Notes: a model not told the origin generated them from the letters alone. Shown: positions 46,739-61,009, counted from the first letter of the stretch. The stretch is DNA of 64,000 nt from Cynocephalus volans (GCF_027409185.1 NC_084474.1:10719382-10783381); one strand, 5' to 3'. Numbers and translations: made by a program.

Positions 46739-47259
46739 TGTGAAATGTTTTCATCAACACCACACATACTGAGGATCTTGAAAAAGTGAGTAAGAGGAGT
46801 TATGGGATTTTATACCTTTGTAAGAAAGAAAGAGACAGCAGGGAAGCATCACCCTTTAATGAGTTCCGTGGTGCTCGGGAGCGCAGAGGGGTCCATCCAC
46901 AGGTGCTGTCGCTGTGGCAAGGGCCACGTTCCACTCTACCCTCTTCTCATGTGAACACACTGAGCCTCAGACAGGTTACACGAGGCCTCAGGAATCACTG
47001 ACAGAAGGTAAACAACCTGCCCAAGTTCAAATTCAGAGGCAGAGCTGGGAGTAAATGCCAAAGCCCACGTATCCTCTGTACACAATGCTGCAAGAATAGC
47101 TAAGACATTAGTTATGCCGAGTAATTAAATATCCGTTTGGCTGAGTTACACCTTCCGACCCCAACTGCAGGCAGAGCTGCAGTGCAGGCATGTGTTCAGA
47201 GTCCAGGGACATGCAGTAGGGTTCTCTGCATGGACTTGGATGAGGAACCAATGCCACTT

Positions 47260-47400
47260 AGGGAAAGAACATCGGCTTTGGAGTTGGAATGCTGGCCGTG
47301 ACTCCTGTTCTTGAACCTGGCGACGTCTTTGTGTTTCAGTTTCCTCTTGTAAAACAGGCACAACATGCACATTGAGAATGAGTGCTCTAAGTGTCACAGC
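47260..47400 (+). repeat. MIR fragment
   Basis: ACATCGGCTTTGGAGTTGGA, then GACGTCTTTGTGTTTCAGTT and TCCTCTTGTAAAACAGGCAC, in MIR order. Confidence 0.65.
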
Positions 47401-47699
47401 AGGCTCTCAGTGAGGGGGGCTATTTTCCCATCATTATTTTGCAGAAGGAATATGAATAGCTTTTAAAGATTTTAAGAAGCTGGGGAAGGTAGTTAATATT
47501 AAGGATGCCAGAAGCAGGACTGAAGGTAATCTCAACAGTCCAGAAGAGTGAGTCTAAACCAGAGCTGACAACGAAGAGGGATAAATGGAAACTTCTGCAT
47601 TTAGATGTAATAAGAGCAAGTTCATAGGAGGAGGATGGCAAAGACTTGGTTGAACAATTTGTTTGAAAGAGATCTAGGCTCTCATACTTTTCTGGGGTG

Positions 47700-47905
47700 G
47701 TACTTTGGAAAATAGTTATGACCCATTGAAGGTGAATGTTCACATTCTCTGTGACTCAGCAAGTCCATTCCTAGGTGTACACCCAAGACCAACCATTGCA
47801 CAAGTACACAGGAGGCCTGCATATGATGTACACAGCAGTGCTGTCCACCAAAGCCCAACCTGGAGACAAGGTGCATGCACCCCCTACAAGGAAACAAGGT
47901 ACATG
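47700..47905 (+). mobile_element. L1 ORF2 3' scrap, sense
   Basis: CTGTGACTCAGCAAGTCCAT, CCTAGGTGTACACCCAAGAC and GCACAAGTACACAGGAGGCC follow the C-terminal ORF2 DNA of old L1 copies. Confidence 0.5.
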
Positions 47906-48779
47906 CCCTCCACCGCTCCAAAAAAAAAACACCACCACACCGAAGAGAAAAAAAGTAAGCCCTGAAAGTTTACATACAGCCTGACAGAACAGGTACCATC
48001 ATGCAGGTACTTACTTGCTTTATTGAAAAATGACCAACCACTTCATAAAAGTGGGCCATGCATGAAGCAAGGAAGAGTGTGTCGTAACACTGATCTAACT
48101 CTGGGCTCTGAGATTCAGTGAAAAGAAAACCAACCGACAGCTCAGATGTAGGTCCCTTAGTACCTAGATCAGTTTGAGTATGAGTCAACAGTGTGACATG
48201 GCTACAAAGACAACGATTAGTTTTACGAGGGACCACAGTAATGGAACTCCAGCATCTGGGACTCCGTGCATATTCTGTCCTGGCCGGCTGCGTGTGGAGA
48301 ACTGGATTGCATTTCTGAGCACCTTATTTTACTGGCTGGTGCACTGCTGGAGGAATGTTCTCTCACACAACTGATAGGTAAGATCTAGGGAAGAAAAAAT
48401 TAAAATATTTGGATTCTCAATGAAACAGGTATTTGGATTGCCATCGGCACTTCAATTTTCTAATTTGAGCAAATAAAAACTTCTCTTGCTATATTTCTTT
48501 GTCATATTGTTTTTCCTTTCTGTCTTTTTGCAGTAAAATTCCACTTCAGGGAATGGTATTTTTTTTACATAGTATCCAGTAAGGCAGACACCAATCAAAG
48601 AGACACAGAGTACATTAAGTGCCATGAAGGACATGCGCAGGGGCAGTGAGTTCCCTCACTGGAGAAGACTCACCTACTCTGAGACTTTAAAGACAAGAAG
48701 GAGGCAGGCAAATGAAAATAACCAGCAGAGAGCACAGAGGCGAGGTGGGGGAGGAAATGGGCACTCTGAGGATGGTAGG

Positions 48780-49120
48780 AAGGTGAGTTGGGGGAGTGGT
48801 CATGGGGGACCTCTCAGGGAGCTGGGGTTTATTCCCCTGGCAGTGGGAGCCAGTGAAGGATTTTAAGTGGGGAGTTGGTGTGACATGGATGACATTTCAA
48901 AAACATAATTCAAAGGTTTGAGTAGAGAATGGATTGAAGGGGAGACAGAGTAGAAGCCAGAAGACCAGTTAGGAGATTATCATTGGGGTCCTGGCTAGCT
49001 CTGATGGTGCCTTGCTCCACGGCCGTGAAGTGGGGGTAAAGTGAAGGGATGGACTCAAGATATAATTTATAGGCAGAATTTGCAAGACTTGTGATGGATT
49101 GGAGGTAGGGAAGACAGAGG
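48780..49120. repeat. Ancient interspersed repeat (same family as 9735-10900)
   Basis: CCAGTGAAGGATTTTAAGTG, then GAGAATGGATTGAAGGGGAG and AAGACCAGTTAGGAGATTAT, in the same order as the copy near 10.4 kb. Family not named. Confidence 0.45.
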
Positions 49121-52100
49121 GAGGAATCTGTCTTGACTACTCGCTTCTGTACGAGCAGGTGGGTGACTGCAGTGCCATTTGTTATGGGGAGGACCTGGGA
49201 CAGCAACATGCAGTGGGATCGCTAAAAGTTCAACTTTGCCTACATAATGGGTTCTTGGTACTGGGATGTAGTTAGGATTGTTTCCCTGTTGTCCAGTGCA
49301 AGTGAAGATACCCAAGCCTCTTAATCAATATGGGGACATTTGGAGGATTCGTAACAACAAAAAGTGCCTGGAGCTTACAGGGAACAATGATCATGACAGG
49401 AGACTCCAAAAAAGAAACATTATCATAGGATCTAATACATAACAGGCTGTCCATAAATTCTCATGAAATTAATAAATGAATGAACTAATGTTTATTATGA
49501 TTTCTGGGATTTGGGATGATATTTTAGGCACAGTATCAAATTAAGTCAATCTCCTTGTAATTTTTTTCTGCTAATACATTTCCTTATCTACTTCCACCAA
49601 CCTCCTCTCCATACAGTCTTTAAGAGCCTTCTCTTGTCCTCAGTAAAGCATTTTACCATTGAGTGAAGCTGAGAGGATGCATACATTTTGAATTTCACTC
49701 TGTACTTCCAAATATTCGTATTTGATCCCTACAGAAAACCATGAGTAGAAACACTTACTACCTCATTTTGCAGATAGGGAAAGCAAGGTGCAAAGCATAG
49801 TTCCAGAGTATGTTCTTAACCATTATAATGCTACCTTTACTCATGGATATTTCATTTGTTTGGAAGTGTCAATAAAAAGTGTGCACTGATGTTCCTTTAC
49901 AGATGGACTCATAGCAAAACATCAGGCTAGCTAGGTACTGCTGCTGATCAAGGAAACCAAATAAACTTTCTACTAAATATTGTACTGAACTATCCAATGA
50001 CCCTGTTACTTTATAGAGCCCATCTATTTAAAAGCAAGAGAATATGCTTTCTTTTTAATCAATAATTCTAATTTTTACTCAGTACTAATCTGTGCCTAAT
50101 TTGCATAATCAGGGATTACATAATTTATAATAATGTTTTCTTTATATTGTGTATAGTTATACAAGTGGTGTATATACCTGTGTATAGCAGGTGTACTCAA
50201 CTTATAAGAGGTTTTAAGTAGTTACGGTTTTCATGTTATATGAATGAAACAATTCTATTATATTCCAAACAAAGTCCATTATATTTCTTGAGCGAACTTT
50301 TTTAATATTATTTACAGACTAAAGTTTTGCTTCTTTTCTTATTTAGTAGAAAATGAATTACTGTAAATTTGACTAGTTTGGTTACTAAAGGAGGGAAGAG
50401 AGTTAATATCCAGAAAGGAATGACATGTCACAATGTTTATAACACACTATTTTGTACATGGGAGGAGCTAGAAGGATCTACTCAATGTAAGAATATATGC
50501 ATGCGTCAATCATCATGACTTTTACTCCTCCCCACACAGCACAGAATGACAACCTTTTTTTCTTGTACACATGACCTAATTTCACTATCAAAGACTAATA
50601 ATGGTCTTAAAAAAATTAGCGTGGCAATTTAATTATGGCAAGGATGAAGAACTAAAGATCAATTTTTCTAAAATTAATGTAAACTTTTTTTGATATAGAC
50701 TTTCCACAATGACATGGTTTGCAGATTATAATACCCTAAAACATCACCTAATTCAACTAATTGTGTGAATGATCCGTATCTAGTTTAATGTAACATAGTA
50801 CCTAAGGTTAACGTTGTATGCACTTTATATTTTATTGTAGTTTTTTTTTTTTTTTTTAATGGCTGAGGGAGTGTTGAGTTACACTTGCTTTAGAGATCAT
50901 CTGGAGAACAATTACTGTGGACACGCTTTAGGAGACCATGGGACGAAGCATTGTTAGAGCAGATTCCAAATCACTTCAGGTCCTCCTTGACCCTCAATGG
51001 ACCACTCACCTGAACTCAGGTGGCTTTTTCTTCATGTAAGGTCACTGCAGGTTTGCAAGCTTCACAGAGCATCAGCCCTTGCCTCCTTAGACGGTAAAAC
51101 CCTGTACTTTTCCAGTTTCCTGGCCACCAAGAATAACTGCACCTGCTCTTGTCCATGTGTCAACCATGAGGCTGCCAGTCCATGCCCTTTGACGGCTCCA
51201 CTGAGGTTGCTGGATTTATAAAGGACCCTTGGAAGGGTGTGTGTTCAGTCCGGCTGCTCCTGGGTTACTGCGCAAGTCTGTGCTGGGTTCAGAGTTTGCT
51301 CTAAATTTACTTATGACTCTGGGATTCTCCTAATGATGATATCCGCCTCTGCTCCGACTTCTAAAGAGTGGAGTCATGCTCACACTCCTTCTGTACCCAG
51401 TGTGACCGGCTGGCCGTGCTGCTCCTCCCCAGTGCCCGTGGGCTTACTCCATCTTGCTTTCCTGTCTCTGATTTCCCTTCATCTCATTTTTGAATTAGTT
51501 TTTAAGAAGCTTTCTTTTATTATATGTAGCTTTGCACACCCTACCCTTTAAATATAGTTTGAAATAAGATGATGTATAAATAAATAAATAGAAGACATTG
51601 AATGGTCCCAATTTCATCACTGAAGACGTACTGAGAGGGGAGAGTATTTGAAGAGTGGGGAGTATTTCCGAGGAACAGCAAAGCATCTGGGGAAGCTCTT
51701 GCCGAGCATCCAAGTGCTGGAGAGAACACAGGAGGCGGCCGGTCCCTAACACCTGGGGCCTAGGCCCACTCGGCCTGAGAGTTGCTGCCCTTCAGCTTCT
51801 GGCAGGGAGCACTACAGAGGCAGAGCAGCCTCCAAGGGCCGCTCTCCAGAGACAGCAGATGAAGCCTCCGAAGAGGAACATTAGGAAGCTCTTGAGCACT
51901 TTACTCCCTTGGATACTGTGTACCTTCTTGTTAAAAAATCACACACACACAAATCAAGCAGATTAAGGAATGCTTTCAGAGAAATAAAGGGACCACAGTT
52001 AAAGTCGCTAGCACAATTCTAGTCATGCAAATACAGTAAAATCTCCAAAGCAAAGTAACTGCTTTGCCATTGTTTCTCAGATGCTTGAGATGCTGTAGAA

Positions 52101-52734
52101 TAATCGCCGATGAAAACAACACGGACCCAAGATAACTGGAAATCTTCAGAAAAGCACTCAAGAATCAAAGGAATATCAGAGGATCCAAATAGAGAACTCA
52201 GAAGCGTCATCTTAACTTTTGATGGGAGTGACACTAATGAGTATGTAGGGAAATGTGGATATAGATATAGATGCTAAATTTAAATCATCTGGAATCGCTA
52301 TAAAAATATCATTTTGAGCACAGCAGAACAGAATTTAAGGATTCAAATACAGATGTCAGAAACTTTCCTGAAATTTCATGGGGACTTATACCAGGAAAGC
52401 ACATACACAGACACACACACAGACACGTGTACATGTGAGAGAAACTCATTTTGGAGACTGAAGGGCACAACTGCTACCAGCGTATCTTAATCCATCGTAC
52501 ACCATTGCCTGACTTTCTGTATTGGAGATCCGTATTAAAAAATAAGGAAGAAACCAAGAAATTGTTTTTTTTTTTAGATAAAGTTATAGTTTTAGTTCAA
52601 ATCTGAGGAAATCCTTCTTCTTGTATATTAAAATCAGGCTTCCCATATAGAGCATACTTTGACATGCAGAACACTTTGGGGAGCTGGGGTCTAGACCTCG
52701 GTGGAGATGGTGACTTCCAGCTGCATGTGCTTAC

Positions 52735-52823
52735 CCCCGGTTGCTTTCAGCTTGATGGTCATTAGTTCTTCAGAGACCTTGCCCTTTTTGATAGCTTGTG
52801 CATTGAGAGGACATCCAGATAGG
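52735..52823 (-). CDS. ST18: ST18 exon completing the last zinc finger
   Basis: 89 bases. One base completes a serine codon split after HR-S in the upstream exon, then 29 codons, then one base of a split glycine codon. It reads LSGCPLNAQAIKKGKVSEEL and continues through a Met-Thr-Ile-Lys run to ATG. Cys4 is the last ligand of the final CCHHC finger. The remainder is a basic linker to the coiled coil. Acceptor TTTTTGCAG and donor GTAAGC are standard. Confidence 0.93.
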
Positions 52824-54414
52824 CTGCAAAAACCGAAATTATAGTGATGTGTGAAATGCACATTATTTTATATAATAATGAGAAAGTTGTATTCACTACC
52901 TATTCATGTTTTTCCCTGCCTACTAATTACATTATAGCCCGTAGTCTCTTTGTAGAAAGTAACAAATATATATCTATTAAAGCAAAGGCAAAAGGCTCTT
53001 ACTGAATAATGTGAAATGTTTTGTGGTTTTTTTTTTCTTAAATCGAAGTACAAATAGTTATTGCTGATTGTGATTTAATTTATTTTGTTAAAGTGCTACT
53101 CTTCTGTATTTATGTAAGTGCCCTTATTTGGTAGTAGTTACTTTATTTTCTGTAAATGTGGAATTGTACATATATATTATGAATAAGAATTGTTCCCAAT
53201 TAATCAAAATTCCATAAGTAATAAAGCAGAATCTAGTTCTTTCTGAATTTAGTCTGATCTTTACAGAATGGCTCAAATTAATACAAGTGAAAAATAACTC
53301 GCCCCTCCCCATGGCAAATTCAGTTTGGTTATGGGTAAGTTTCTAATTTTTTCTTTAACTTTAAAACATTATTAGTCATTTAAAAAATCTCTACCGTGAA
53401 AAGAGACTAAAAAGAGCTGCTACAAGTATATTCAGATGTAATCACAGATGAGGGAAGTCTGTTATCCTGCAGGGCTGTTTATAACCTTTTTCATTTAATA
53501 GTTGCACTCTTCAGCAGGGATTCTTTTCTTTAATGTCATCTGTTTTATTTAAATTGCACCAGTATGATAATGGCAACTTTGAACAAAAATTGTTTTCCAT
53601 CATTTGTGATCAGATAATTTTGTTGTTGTAAGCAGCCATTAATTCTTTGGCAATTTTGTTATGTTTCTGTAGAAACAATTTTTAGATCAAAATAAAAAGG
53701 ATCACAACGAGCCATTTAAAATACTTTTCCCACAGAAATTTGATTACAACTCATCTATAAAACAATCATTTCAACCTTAAATTTGGGACACTTGGCTAAG
53801 TGAAAGAAAATACTCCTAAAGCAAAGCCCTTAATAAATGTTTGCTAAAGTATTTTTAATAAGACTAAATTCTCTTACTTTAAGGTTCTATGAAATATAAA
53901 AAAGGTAATATTATATATAAAGAGAAGTTTATGCAGTTTACCCAAATTCGATAAGCAATATTTTATTTTACACAGAAAAAGAAAATAATGAAAAGCACAA
54001 ACTGAACTTAGAACTGAGTCTTCTATTTTTGGAAGCTTTTCACCGTAGACTGTGCTTTATATCTCTTGTATCTCTATATAAGCTTTATTATCTCTTTTTT
54101 TTTTTGAAGAGTTTGCAGAAGTCTGTCTTGTTTTATGTCACATATTGTATTCTCAGAAAATGGTCTCGAATAAGATGAATACTTAGTTGGTAACTTGGAT
54201 ATTTAAAGGTGACCTATAGTAAGTCCATTTGTAACATAATGATATTAACACCTCATTAGAATTTCACTACCCTGTCCTCTAAAGAATCTATTTTGTTTAG
54301 AGAACAGGCAGAAAATTTCCAGGATGAAATGGTGTTGTGGAAAAGTTAATGAAGGGTTCATCTAGAATTATGTGACTTAGAACCAAAGAATATGGTTAAG
54401 TGAGGTTTTGTTCT

Positions 54415-54429
54415 AAAAATGCCTCTTGA
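54415..54429 (+). repeat. L1 target-site duplication, left copy
   Basis: AAAAATGCCTCTTGA here and AAAAATGCCACTTGA at 60879-60893 differ at one base. Confidence 0.85.
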
Positions 54430-55445
54430 GAGAGAGATGTCGTCAAGAGGGCAGAATAGACAATTTCCAGCACCCTTCTCTCCACACATAACCAATTTAC
54501 AACTATTAAAAAGCAAAGACTGCCAAGGAGAAGAGGAGCAAACATCCACAGAGCTTGTGAAGGCACAAGAGGCCACAGCAAAAGGGCGTAGGGATGGCAA
54601 CTATTGTTCTAAGCCCTGGCTGCTTCTGAGCTGTCCTGATATGGAGGTGCAGAGTAGCTACCACACATGGATCAAAACCAGAAAAAGCCACAGTGGCACC
54701 CTTTGCATAAGCCTGCCTGGATTCTGAGGGGGAGAGGAGGGCTTCAGAGCACACCATTCCAGCCCACAGGCCAAAGACCACTAGCAGGATCCCCCAGGGC
54801 CCTCACAGGAGCAAGCAGCCAAAGGCAACTGGAGAAAGGTGCCTCTCAGAGGTCAGTGAGTTATCACAAGGGGCACATACATGCTCACCCCACAGAAAGT
54901 GGCTGGAGTGCAGGAGAAAGGCTGGCCACTGCAGGAACATTGGGCACAGCATGGGCAGCTGGTCTCAGTGGTAACTAGTCAGGGTATGACAGAACTGTAG
55001 GGGGCTTAATGTGCACGAAAAACTACGTCCCTGGCTGTAATTTCTACACAGCCCAGATCCAGGAGTGATGAACAACCTGTACTAAAATCTTCCCCAGAGA
55101 ATCAGCATCAAAGCAACAATTTAGTTCAAGCACAGAGCTCAAGTTCTGGTCCCCACAGGAAGTTCTACCAATCTGAGAACTAATGTCAGGACAGTACGTA
55201 AGTTCCAGTGCAGAGTCTCAGCAGTGGTGATAGCTATTAATCCACCACAGAACAGAAAGAAATCCCCCACAGACCAGGGACAAACTCTAATATTAACTAG
55301 TAATGATCTAATGCAACTGAGGAATATCTATAACACCTAGAAGAGGTAGCAATCCCCTCGAATGCTCAGGCATCAACATAAAGACAAAAAGATCGAGAAA
55401 GAACAGAAAATTATGTAACCACCAAAGGAAACAAAAGCACCAGCA

Positions 55446-56206
55446 ATGGACACAAAGGAACAGATCTATCAAATGTCAGACAGAGAATTCAGAGTAACTC
55501 TCTTAAGAATGTTAGGGAGTCAAAAGAAAATATAGGTAGAAATTAAATGATATCTGCAAAAAAATTCAGGAGCAGAACAGGAAACTTGACAAAGAAATAG
55601 AATCAACTAAAAAAAAAAAACAACAACTAGAAATTCTAGAAATAAAGAATACATTATCTGAATGGAAAAACTCAATAGAAAGCTCCAGCAGCAGACTTAA
55701 TCAAACAGAGGAAAGAATCAGTGAGCTCAAAGATAAAACACACAAAATCACAGAACCAGAGGAGCAAAAAGAATAAGAAAAAATGAAACAGAAATACAAC
55801 AAATGTGGAACTCCCTCAAGTGAGATAACCTCCACATACTTGGCATACCTGAAGGAGAGGAAAAAGGAAAAGATGTAGAAAGCATATTCAAGAAAATAAT
55901 GACTGAAAATTTCCCAAGTATGGAGAAAAATGACAACATCCAGGTACAGGAAGCTCAGAGGTTGTCCAATTCAGTCCAAGGAGGAATGCAAGGCACATCA
56001 TAATCAAATTATCAAAAACCAAAGACAGAAAAAGAATATTGAGAGCAGCAAGAGAAAAGAAACATGTAATATTCACTGGAGGCCCAATATATCTCTCAGT
56101 GGATTTCTCAGTGGAAGCCCTACAGGCCAAAAGAGAGTGGGATGATATATTCACATTGCTGAAGGAAAAAGACTGTCAGCCAAGAATTCTGTATCCAGCA
56201 AACTGA
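55446..56206 (+). pseudogene. L1 ORF1-derived region
   Basis: An ATG at 55446 opens MDTKEQIYQMSDREF and closes quickly. Further on, glutamate/lysine-rich coiled-coil text and a segment reading ...ALQAKREWDD lie in other frames. The layout (coiled coil, then an RNA-binding part) fits an L1 ORF1-type nucleic-acid-binding protein with several frameshifts. Confidence 0.5.
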
Positions 56207-56849
56207 CCTTTAAATATGAAGGAGAAATAAAGTTGTTTCAAGACAAGCAAAAGCTAAGGAATTCATCAACACTCAATCTGCCTTACAAGAAATGCTAAAC
56301 GGAGTCTTTCAATCTAAAATACAATGATGCTAACAGTAACAAGAAAGCATTTGAAGGTAAACAACTCATTAGTAAAGTAAGTTCACAGACAACCTCAGAA
56401 CACTCCAATGTTGTAGGCATGGTGAGTAAACTGCTTACATCCTCAGTTTGAAGACTAAAGGACAAACCTAACAAGACACTAACATACACAGCAACCATAT
56501 AAGACAAAGGCAATATTAAAAGATGTAACTTGAAACAACAAACTGTTAAAAAGTGGGGAGTAGGGGAGATAACGCCAAAGTGTAAGGTTGGCTTTGGATT
56601 TTTCTTTTTTGTTAGATATGACAGTTAAGTTGTTATTAGTCTTAAATAATCTCTTATAACTATAACATGTTTTTGTAAGCCTCATGGTAATCATAACACA
56701 AAAACATAAAAGTGACATCCTAAAAATAGAGAAAAATCAAAATGTAAATCTAGAGAAAACCACTCAACCACAAGGGAAGATAACAAGATTGGAAAAATGG
56801 AAAAAAAGGACCTACAAAACAACCAGAAAAAAAAAATAGTGAAATTGCA

Positions 56850-59800
56850 ATAATGAGTGCTGTATATTAATAATAACCCTAACTATAATTGGATTAAATG
56901 ACCCAATTAAAAGACACAGAGTGACTCAACGGATTATAAAACAGGAACAGCAATATTCTGCCTACAGGAAACTCACTTAAAAAATAAAGACACACACTGA
57001 CTGAAACTGAAGGGATGGAAGAAGATATTTCATGCAAATGGAAACAAAAAAGAGCAGGAATAGTTACATTCATATCAGATAAAATAGACTTCAAGTCAAG
57101 GAAAGTAAAAAATAGATAAGGAAGGTCATTATGTAATGATAAAGGGATCAATTCAACAAGCGAATATAACAATTCTAAATATATATGTACCCAACTCTGG
57201 AGCACCAAGTTATATAAAGCAATTACTATTAGACCTAACAGGAGAGATAAACTCCAATATTTGGGGACTTTAATACACCACTTTCAGCAAAGGACCAATC
57301 ATCTAGACAGAAAATTAACCAGGAAACAACAGAATTAATCTCTACTATAGTCTAACTTGATCTAACTGATATTTATAGAACATTTCATCCAACAGCTGCA
57401 GAATACACATTCTTCTCAGCAGCACATGGAACATTCTCTAGAATAGACCATATGTTAGGTCACAAAACAAGTCTCAACAAATTAAAAAAATGGAAATCAT
57501 ATCAACTACCTTGTCTGATCGCAATAGAACTAGAAATTAACAACAGAAGGGACACTAGAAACCATACAAATATATGGAAATTGAACACTATATTTCTAAA
57601 CAACAGTTGGGTCAAAGAAGAAATCAAGAAGGAAATTAAGAAATTCCTAGGGACAAATGAAAATGAAAACACAACATATCAGATTTATGGGATACAGTGA
57701 AAGCAGTTCTAAGAGGGAAGTTTATATCAATAAAAGCCTACATCAACAAAGAAGAAAGACTCCAAATAAACAACCTAACATTTCACCTCAAGGATCTGGA
57801 AAAGGAAGAACAAATTAACCCCAAATCAATTGAAGGAGAGAAATAACAAAGATCAGAGCAGAAATAAATAAATTAGAGATAAAAAATACAAAAGATCAAT
57901 GAAACAAAGAGTTGGGTTTTTTTAAAAGAAAAATAATCAATAAACCTTTAGCTAGACTAATGAAGGAAAAAGAGAAAAGACTGAAATAAATAAAACCAGA
58001 AATGAAAAAGGAGACATTACAATTGATGTCATAGAAATACAAAGGATCATAAGAGACTACTATGAACAAATATATACAAAAAAACTGGAAAACCTACAAG
58101 AAATGGATAAATTCCTGAACACATACAACTTACCAAAGTTGGACCATGAAGAACAAGAAAACCTAAACAGACCAATAACAAGTAATGAGATTTAAGCAGT
58201 AATAAAATGTCTCCCAACAAAGAAAACCCCAGATGGCTTCACTGCCAAATTCTACCAAATATTTAAGGAAAAACTAATACTAATTCTTCTCAAACTCTTC
58301 CAAAAAATTGAAGAGGAAGACATACTTCCAAACATTCAAAGAAGCCAGCATTTCCCTCAAACCAAAACCGAAAAAGGGCACAACAAAAAAAGAAAACTGC
58401 AGACCAATATCCCTAATGAACACAGATGTGAAAATCCTGAACAAAATACTAGCAAACAGAAGCCAGCATACCAGCCAGCTGCAAAAACAAACAAACAGAA
58501 TCCAGCAACACATTAAAAAATCATTCACCATGATGAAGTGGGATTCATCTCAGGGAGGCAAGGATAATTCAACATAATTGATGAACATGATACATCACAT
58601 CAACAGAGTGAAGAAAAATAACTATATGATCATTTCAATAGATGCAGAAAAATGATTTGATAAAATCCAACACCCTTTCATGATAAAAACACTCAACAGA
58701 TTAGGGAGAGAAGGAATGTCCCTCAACACAGTAAAGGCCATATATGACAAACCACAGCTAATATCATACTGAATGGACAAAAATTGGAGGCTTTTCCTTT
58801 AAGATCTGGAACAAAACAAGGATGCCCAATTTCCCCACTTTTATTCAACATAGTGCTAGAAGTTCTAGCCAGTGCAATAAGGCAAGAGAAAACAATAAAA
58901 GGAAATCAAATTGAAGAGGAGGAATTCAAAATATCTCTATCTGCAGACGACATGATCATGTACACAGAAAATTCTAAAAATATCATCAAAAAATTACTAG
59001 AAGTAATAAATGAATTCAGCATAGTGGTGGGATACAAAATGAACACAAATAAATCAATAGCCTTCCTATATGCCAATAATAAACTATAAATCAAGAAAGT
59101 AATCCCATTCACAATAGCTACCAAAAAAATGAAATACCTATGAGTAAATTTAATGAAGGAGGTAAAAGACCTCTACAGTGAAATCTACAAAGCATTGGTG
59201 AAAAAAGTTGAAGAGAACACAAATAAATGGAAAGATATCCCACATTCATAGATTGGAAGAATTAACATCATCAAAATCTCCGTATTACCCAAAGAAGACT
59301 ACACATTCAATCCAATCCCTATCAGAATACCAATGACATTCTTCACAGAAATAGAAAAAACAATCTTAAAAGTTGTATGGAACCACAAAAGACCTTGTAT
59401 ACCTAGAGCAATCTTGAATAAAAAGAACAAAGTTGGAGGCCTCACACTCCATGACTTTAAAGTATACCACAAAGCGATAGTAACCAAAACAGCATGGTAC
59501 TAGCGTAAAAACAAACAGATTGACCAATGAAACAGAATAGAGAGCACCTATATAAACCTATATAAACCCACATATTTACAGCCAAGTGATTTTCAACAAA
59601 GGTGCTAAAAATATACAATGGAGAAAGGACAGATTCTTCAACAAATGGTGCTGGGAAAACTGGATATCCACATGCAGAACTGTGCAACTACACCCCTCTC
59701 ACCATACACAAAAATCAACTCAAAATAGATCAAAGATCCAAATTTAAGGCCCCAAACTACAAAACTACTAGAAGAAAACTTAGAGAAAATGCTACACTAA

Positions 59801-60605
59801 ATGGGAGTGGGCAGCGCTTTTTTGACCAAGACTACAAAGGCACAGGCAACTAAAACAAAAATACACAAATGGGACTACATCAAATTGAAAAGCTTCTGCA
59901 CAGCAAGGGACACTATCAACAAAGTGAAGAGACAAGTGTTTTCACACTACACATCAGACAAGAGGCTTATATATTCTGGGGCTTATATATCCAGAATATA
60001 TGAGGAATTTAAACAACTCAACAGCAAAAAACACACAAATAACCTAATTAAAAAGTGGGCAAAGGACCCAAACAGACATTTCTCAAAAGAAGACACACAA
60101 ATGGCCAACAGGCAAATGAAAAAATACTCAACATCACTAATCATCAGAGAAATGCAAATAAAACCACAGTGAGATATTATCTCACCCCAGTCAGAATGGC
60201 TTTTATCACAAAGACAAAAAATAAATGTTGGCAAAGATGTGGAGAAAGGGGAACTCTCCTACATTGTTGGTGGGAGTGTAAATTGGTACGGCCACTGTGG
60301 AAAAGAGCATGGAAGTTCCTCAGAGAACTAAACATAGATCTACCTATGACCCAGCTATTCCATTACTGGGTAAATAGCCAAAGGAAATGAAATCAATATA
60401 TCAAAAAGACACCTGCACTCCCATGTTCACTGCAGCACTATTCACAATAGCCACAAGACGGGATCCACCTAGGTGTCTATCAATGGATGAATGGAGAAAA
60501 AAGCTGCAGTATATATACACAATGGAATACTACTCAGCTATCAAAAAAAAAATGATACCCTATCATTTGCAGCAGCCTGGATGGAACTGGAAACCATCGT
60601 GTTAA
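56850..60605 (+). pseudogene. L1 ORF2 (endonuclease/reverse transcriptase), broken
   Basis: ORF2 of an L1 normally nicks DNA and copies its RNA into the genome. Here the endonuclease part (about 56850-57700) shows FCLQETHL-type text. The reverse-transcriptase part lies at 58784-59089 and carries [17 protein letters not shown]. The catalytic box reads SADDMIMY at 58940-58963, with the usual Phe before Ala-Asp-Asp replaced by Ser. The C-terminal Cys-rich motif (Cys, Cys, His, Cys, Cys) is at 60226-60279. The pieces sit in different frames with many stops. Confidence 0.85.
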
Positions 60606-60878
60606 GTGAAGTAAGTCAGGCGGGAAAAAGACAAATACTGCATGATCTCACTCACATGTGGAATCTTAAAAAAAAAAGTGGTTTCTCATAGAAGTAGAGA
60701 GTAGAAAAATGTTTACTAGAGGCTGGGAGGGGACAGCAGGAGGGCAAGGGGAGGTGCTGGGCTAACAGGTACAAAACTATGCTGTCTACCCTAAGTGAAT
60801 CATTGTGCAGTATACGCACATATTGAAACAACACACTATACCCCACAAACATGTACAAGTAAATATTAAAAAATTTTT

Positions 60879-60893
60879 AAAAATGCCACTTGA
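60879..60893 (+). repeat. L1 target-site duplication, right copy
   Basis: Matches 54415-54429 with one mismatch. Confidence 0.85.
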
Positions 60894-61009
60894 TGTTTTG
60901 TATCTTCCAGAGTAGTTATATCTTCCAGGATATAAAACAAATCTTAATCACAAAATAAGTAAAAGCAAGGTAACAGTTCCCAAGAGAGGAGCATTACCTT
61001 GAACTGAAG

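Larger units (their letters stand above)
46516..52734 (-). other. ST18: ST18 intron with SINE, MIR, L1 and ancient repeats
   Basis: Contents: monomer SINE at 46624-46729, MIR fragments at about 46975-47045 and 47260-47400, an L1 scrap at about 47700-47900 and an unnamed ancient repeat at 48780-49120. Between 49121 and 52734 I see only low-complexity spots (poly-T 50841-50858, CA runs at 51943-51952 and 52401-52428). No extra exon was recognised. Confidence 0.7.
54430..60878 (+). mobile_element. Full-length L1 retrotransposon, inactivated
   Basis: About 6.45 kb between target duplications. The order is complete: a 5' region (54430 to about 55445), ORF1-derived sequence, an inter-ORF region, ORF2 with endonuclease, reverse-transcriptase and C-terminal Cys parts, and a 3' UTR ending in a short A/T-rich tail. 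Every ORF is broken by stops and frameshifts, so it cannot encode working proteins. It lies antisense to ST18, the orientation most often tolerated in introns. The subfamily cannot be named without comparison. Confidence 0.92.

Noticed and set aside
58784..59089. A host reverse-transcriptase gene
   Set aside because: It is one frame of a broken L1 ORF2 inside a full-length L1 with target duplications.
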